Source of the DNA: Gemmatimonas groenlandica
GTDB lineage: Bacteria > Gemmatimonadota > Gemmatimonadetes > Gemmatimonadales > Gemmatimonadaceae
Assembly: GCF_013004105.1 (NCBI RefSeq)
Contig: NZ_CP053085.1
Location: 4,836,001-4,900,000 of the forward strand
Reading direction: 5' to 3'
Length of the DNA stretch: 64,000 nt
The notes under the pieces are model-generated. The model saw only the letters and a program-made list of their open reading frames with translations. It was not told where the DNA came from and ran no database searches. This document shows, piece after piece, positions 57,458 through 64,000 of this stretch (positions are counted from its first letter, which is position 1; the number at the start of each line of letters is the position of its first letter). The translations under genes and the position numbers were made by a program.

Positions 57458-58081
57458 CTACGCCGGCGGGCGCTCCGCTGCGAAGAGATCGATTTGCGGC
57501 AGCTGCGTCGGTAGGCCGAGCTGCCCCACGGCGTCGAGCGTCCATCGCTCGCGTGCCGACGCGTCGAGGCGATGCACGGGGACGGCGAAGTCGTCGATGA
57601 GATCATCGATGATGCCATCGATCTCGTGCTGAAAGCCAACACTGACCGCGCGCTTGCCATCGAAAGTCGGCGCACCAAGCACCGGCACCTTGAAGAGCGC
57701 GTGATAGCCGCGCACCCATTCGCGGACGAGCGGATCGAGTTCCGGTCGACGGCCCACACGGGCCACGAGATACGCGTAGTTATCGAGTACTGACCGGTCG
57801 CAGATCACCACTTCGTAATCGGCTGCCGCTTCGATCTCCTCGGCGATCTGCGTGTGCAGAATCCATCGCTGCGCATCGAGCGTGGTGCCTTCATTGATCG
57901 GCAATGGACAGCGCCGCGCGACTTCCTTGACGATGTCGACGCCCAGGTCGAGGCGCTTGAGCTGCGCGGCGAGGTCGAAGCAGAGGGTCGTCTTGCCGAC
58001 GCCGTGTGTGCCCACGAACGCGACCTTCAGTCGATGACGCCCGAAGGCGTCGAGTGGCAGAAGTTCGGAAACAGCGGTCAT
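57458..58081 (-). CDS. AAA/NadR-type ATPase (AAA_28-like)
   Basis: The 207-residue protein has a P-loop FVGTHGVGKTT (about 21-31), a YEVVICDRSVLDNYAYL strand as Walker B, and a helical rest. It resembles the AAA_28 group of small NTPases or kinases, including nicotinamide-mononucleotide-related enzymes. The substrate is not known. It lies 30 nt after the VapBC-type module on the same strand. Confidence 0.85.
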   Translation of the reverse strand: MTAVSELLPLDAFGRHRLKVAFVGTHGVGKTTLCFDLAAQLKRLDLGVDIVKEVARRCPLPINEGTTLDAQRWILHTQIAEEIEAAADYEVVICDRSVLDNYAYLVARVGRRPELDPLVREWVRGYHALFKVPVLGAPTFDGKRAVSVGFQHEIDGIIDDLIDDFAVPVHRLDASARERWTLDAVGQLGLPTQLPQIDLFAAERPPA

Positions 58082-58111
58082 GGAGCGAAAGCTAGCAGCC
58101 TATCGACGTGC

Positions 58112-58507
58112 TCAGACGACGAGTTGCGCACCGTCAGCTTTCGATAGCTCACGGTCGAACGTTGCGATCGTACACAGATTGGCGCGGTAGTCCGCGAGAA
58201 TGAGCTGATCCATCAGACCAGGTGCCGAGCGTGATGCTCGCGCGGTCGAGTCACGAAGTACATGTCGCGAAACGCCCGTGCACTGGATGCGTGGATCGTC
58301 CAGTAGCGCGGCCATGGCGTGAGCGGCGTCGGCGTGCGGCACGGCATAATGATGGCGCAAGGCGAAGTACGACTCGCTGACCACGAGATCGGACACACAG
58401 ATGGTGTCACGCGAGGCCGCGAGCATTCTGCGGGCCGCATCAGCCTGCTTAGCCGGTGCGCCGGTCAGGAGTCGGAGTACGACCGATGTGTCGAGGCCGA
58501 CGCTCAT
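58112..58507 (-). CDS. PIN-domain toxin (VapC-like)
   Basis: The 131-residue protein has the PIN acidic residues: D6 (LDTSVVL), E44 (VVSESYF), D about 107 (LILADYR) and D about 119 (TFDREL). These form the metal site of a ribonuclease. It is encoded immediately after a small antitoxin gene with which it shares an ATGA overlap. Confidence 0.9.
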   Translation of the reverse strand: MSVGLDTSVVLRLLTGAPAKQADAARRMLAASRDTICVSDLVVSESYFALRHHYAVPHADAAHAMAALLDDPRIQCTGVSRHVLRDSTARASRSAPGLMDQLILADYRANLCTIATFDRELSKADGAQLVV

Positions 58508-58779
58508 CGTGCCGGGTCGGCTACGCGCCCGCGCGCGATGCTGCGCTTCACCGCGCTCATCGAATGATCGTCCACGGCGGCGGCGTACCGGCCGAGCGAG
58601 GCGAACCACATCGGCCGCCAGGCGGCCGCGTCGCTGGTCGCTGTTGGCGTCGCCGCTGTGTCGAGCACGTGGCGGACCCCTTCGGCGACCAGATCGCGCA
58701 CCGTGCGGCCACGTCGTGCCGCTTCCACCTTCAGGCGTCGGTACAGGGCGTCGTCGAATTCGATCGTGGCTTTCATCAT
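58504..58779 (-). CDS. ribbon-helix-helix antitoxin (VapB-like)
   Basis: The 91-residue protein has an N-terminal ribbon-helix-helix DNA-binding motif (MKATIEFDDALYRRLKVEAARRG, read in segments) followed by a toxin-binding part. ATG 58779 (or 58776) is used. Tandem GGGTA sites overlap the likely -10 upstream, suggesting autorepression. Confidence 0.85.
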   Translation of the reverse strand: MMKATIEFDDALYRRLKVEAARRGRTVRDLVAEGVRHVLDTAATPTATSDAAAWRPMWFASLGRYAAAVDDHSMSAVKRSIARGRVADPAR

Positions 58780-58782
58780 GGC

Positions 58783-58799
58783 AATATACCCTGTTACCC
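58783..58799. promoter_or_regulatory. possible VapB operator
   Basis: Read on the minus strand, two GGGTA words (58799-58795 and 58791-58787) are spaced by 3 nt and end in TATATT, a possible -10 box. The antitoxin ATG follows 3 nt later. Confidence 0.35.
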
Positions 58800-58993
58800 A
58801 GTAAACCAGCTCAGCCGCTGCCCACGTCCCTTCCATGGTAGCGGCGAACCGTGCCTCCCCTGTCATCAAATCCTCGCGGCTCGGATGAACAGAACGCGGG
58901 ATTCCCACCATGAGCCGAAATCCGGCGGATCGCCGCCTTCTCCAGTGCGGACGAAATCGACACCGCGCAACGCCACGTTCACCGGACTCTCTG

Positions 58994-59599
58994 ATGACCC
59001 TACGCACCCCGTTGTTCATCCTCGCGGCGTCGGTCGCCGCGATGCTCGCCGCCTGCGCCGGCGATACGGCCGCGCCGACCTCGGCCAACGCCGCCCTGCT
59101 CGACAGCCACGGAGCGCACGTCAAAAGTCTGACCGGCGCACTCACCGTGGAACAGAAGCAGGGCATTGCCCTTGCCCGTAACGGAACGGCACGCTTCCAC
59201 AACTTCAAGGCAGCCGAGGACGCGGGCTATAGCATTCAGTTTCCTGCGGGGTGTGCGGTCGACGCCAGCAGTGGACCCGACGATCCCAGCGAGGGAGCAC
59301 AGGCCTACCACTACATGAACAAAGCGCTCGTGGATGACGGGGTGATCGATCTCGAGCACCCCGAGTTGCTCATGTACGAACCGCAGAAGAACGGCTCGCT
59401 GCAACTCGTGGGCGTCGATTACGTGGTGCCGCGCACGTTTCCCAAGCCCGCCCCGCTGCTCGGGATGGAGTTCGTGGAGGTCAACGTGCAGGGGGCCGAG
59501 GTGTGGGCGCTACACATCTGGGCCTGGCGTCCGAATTCCAACGGCACCTTCTATCCGTGGAATCCGGCCGTGAGCTGCAAATATCAGTTCCAGGACTGA
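58994..59599 (+). CDS. exported lipoprotein of unknown function
   Basis: The 201-residue lipoprotein has a lipobox (AMLAAC, Cys about 21) and a domain with ALARNGTARFHNFKAAEDAGY, AYHYMNKALVDDGV and YVVPRTFPKPAPLLGMEF. Such proteins occur in related bacteria but have no assigned function. A His/Cys pair (FPAGC, HIWAW) could bind metal. It is followed by a hairpin terminator. Confidence 0.78.
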   Translation: MTLRTPLFILAASVAAMLAACAGDTAAPTSANAALLDSHGAHVKSLTGALTVEQKQGIALARNGTARFHNFKAAEDAGYSIQFPAGCAVDASSGPDDPSEGAQAYHYMNKALVDDGVIDLEHPELLMYEPQKNGSLQLVGVDYVVPRTFPKPAPLLGMEFVEVNVQGAEVWALHIWAWRPNSNGTFYPWNPAVSCKYQFQD

Positions 59600-59654
59600 T
59601 CGCGAGCCACTCATGAGCTGATTTGAGCGGATTCCCCGCCTCTTGGTCGTGGGA

Positions 59655-59679
59655 GCACCGGATGCTGGCCATCCGGTGC
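59655..59679 (+). terminator. hairpin terminator after the lipoprotein gene
   Basis: A perfect 10-bp stem (GCACCGGATG with CATCCGGTGC) and 5-nt loop, followed by a short CTTCC tract. It lies 56 nt after the stop codon and 52 nt before the next start. Confidence 0.6.
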
Positions 59680-59730
59680 CTTCCATGCCACAATCATTCA
59701 GGTGCGCGACCCCTTCCCCACGGATTCGAC

Positions 59731-60311
59731 ATGAGCACCCCGCAGACGAGCGATCAGGGCGACATCACCAAGCTACTGCGGCATGCCGGCGACGGTGATG
59801 CCTCGGCGTTGCAGCGCGTGCTTGGGCTGCTGCACGACCGTCTGCGAGGGATCGCGCACCGCCAACTCGCGGGAGAAGGAGAAGGGCATACGCTGGAAAC
59901 CGATGGGCTGGTGCACGAGGCGTATCTGCGCCTCGAGGGACTCGATCGTATTCAGTGGCGCGACCGGCAGCATCTGCTGGCCATGGCGGCGCGGACGATG
60001 CGTCGCGTACTGATCGACTATGCCGAGCAGCGCCGCGCGCACAAGCGCGGTGGCGGCGAATTGGCGGTCACGCTCGACATGGCCGATGTCGCGATGGCAG
60101 CCGTCGATCGCCGCGCCGACGAATTGCATGCGTTGGACGAAGCGCTCGAGCGCTTGTCGGCCCTCAATCCACGGCAAAGCCAGGTCGTGGAATGCCGCTT
60201 CTTCGTTGGGCTGAGTGTCGAAGAAACCGCCGAGACGTTGGAGCTGTCACCGGCCACGGTGAAGCGGGATTGGACCGCAGCGCGCGCGTGGTTGAACCGT
60301 GAGCTGAGCGC

Positions 60312-60315
<4 letters not shown>
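59731..60315 (+). CDS. ECF-type sigma factor linked to a Ser/Thr kinase
   Basis: The 194-residue sigma factor is of the ECF type common in Acidobacteria and Planctomycetes (TLETDGLVHEAYLRLEGLD, HLLAMAARTMRRVLIDYAEQRRAHKRGG). Its region 4 contains FVGLSVEETAETLELSPATVKRDWTAARAWL. No zinc-finger anti-sigma gene is near; instead it shares an ATGA overlap with a giant kinase, so it is likely controlled by phosphorylation. Confidence 0.93.

Positions 60316-64000
<3,685 letters not shown>

Noticed and set aside
59655-59679. Possible tRNA or riboswitch element
   Set aside because: It is a single simple 10-bp hairpin without further stems; terminator is the simplest reading.

Overview
The window is a stretch of chromosome with high GC content and densely packed genes. 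No rRNA, tRNA, insertion sequence, prophage or CRISPR array was recognised. Three Hanks-type Ser/Thr kinases, a PP2C phosphatase, an ECF sigma factor coupled to a kinase, a PEP-CTERM protein, many exported lipoproteins and a SufU-type SUF operon suggest a Gram-negative, probably aerobic soil or freshwater bacterium. I infer the phylum Gemmatimonadota; this is a judgement from gene content, with no database search behind it.

Layout. 1-3583 (minus): VTT membrane protein, HD phosphohydrolase, tgt and a truncated Ser/Thr kinase; the first three are joined by 4-nt stop/start overlaps. 3674-6557 (plus): ABC exporter pair and a phosphodiester glycosidase lipoprotein. 6708-13970 (minus): SUF Fe-S assembly operon sufR-sufB-sufC-sufD-sufU-Rieske-sufS-sufU2-yciI. 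It carries a SufR-type operator overlapping the -35 box of its promoter and repeat elements in two of its gaps. 14227-16004 (plus): membrane protein, LytM peptidase, YhbY and ferredoxin. 16085-18858 (minus): methyltransferase, hydrolase and AI-2E permease. 18971-21001 (plus): RNase D and a catalytically defective LspA-like protein. 21015-22914 (minus): a DUF59 Fe-S factor and a serine hydrolase with a histone H1-like tail. 23043-25670 (plus): ECF sigma, anti-sigma and PDZ protein. 25687-28508 (minus): metalloprotease, hydrolase and patatin. 28623-29804 (plus): PepSY protein behind a Fur box.

29805-30255 is a complex non-coding block with phrase repeats, a 35-bp-arm inverted repeat, a cluster of hexamers and a sigma-54-like promoter. 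It precedes an aldehyde dehydrogenase/DUF779 pair. Next come PP2C, phosphoglucomutase, a molybdenum hydroxylase (IorAB type) with exported neighbours, a tail-anchored kinase, a PEP-CTERM protein, a luciferase-like monooxygenase and a GAF/receiver plus HEAT-repeat pair.

The most interesting block is 46443-51890 (minus). Five genes for exported proteins (His/Cys-rich peptide, outer-membrane barrel, Met/His-rich protein, DUF305, LVIVD propeller) lie directly behind a CsoR-like pseudopalindrome. I infer an envelope copper-handling operon. After it come a KdpE/short-KdpD pair beside kup, a VOC dioxygenase-like gene, a VapBC-type module, an exported lipoprotein and, running off the right edge, an ECF sigma factor translationally coupled to a giant kinase/pseudo-cyclase/AAA/TPR protein.

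Many adjacent genes on the same strand share ATGA or GTGA overlaps, so polycistronic, translationally coupled expression is the rule here.
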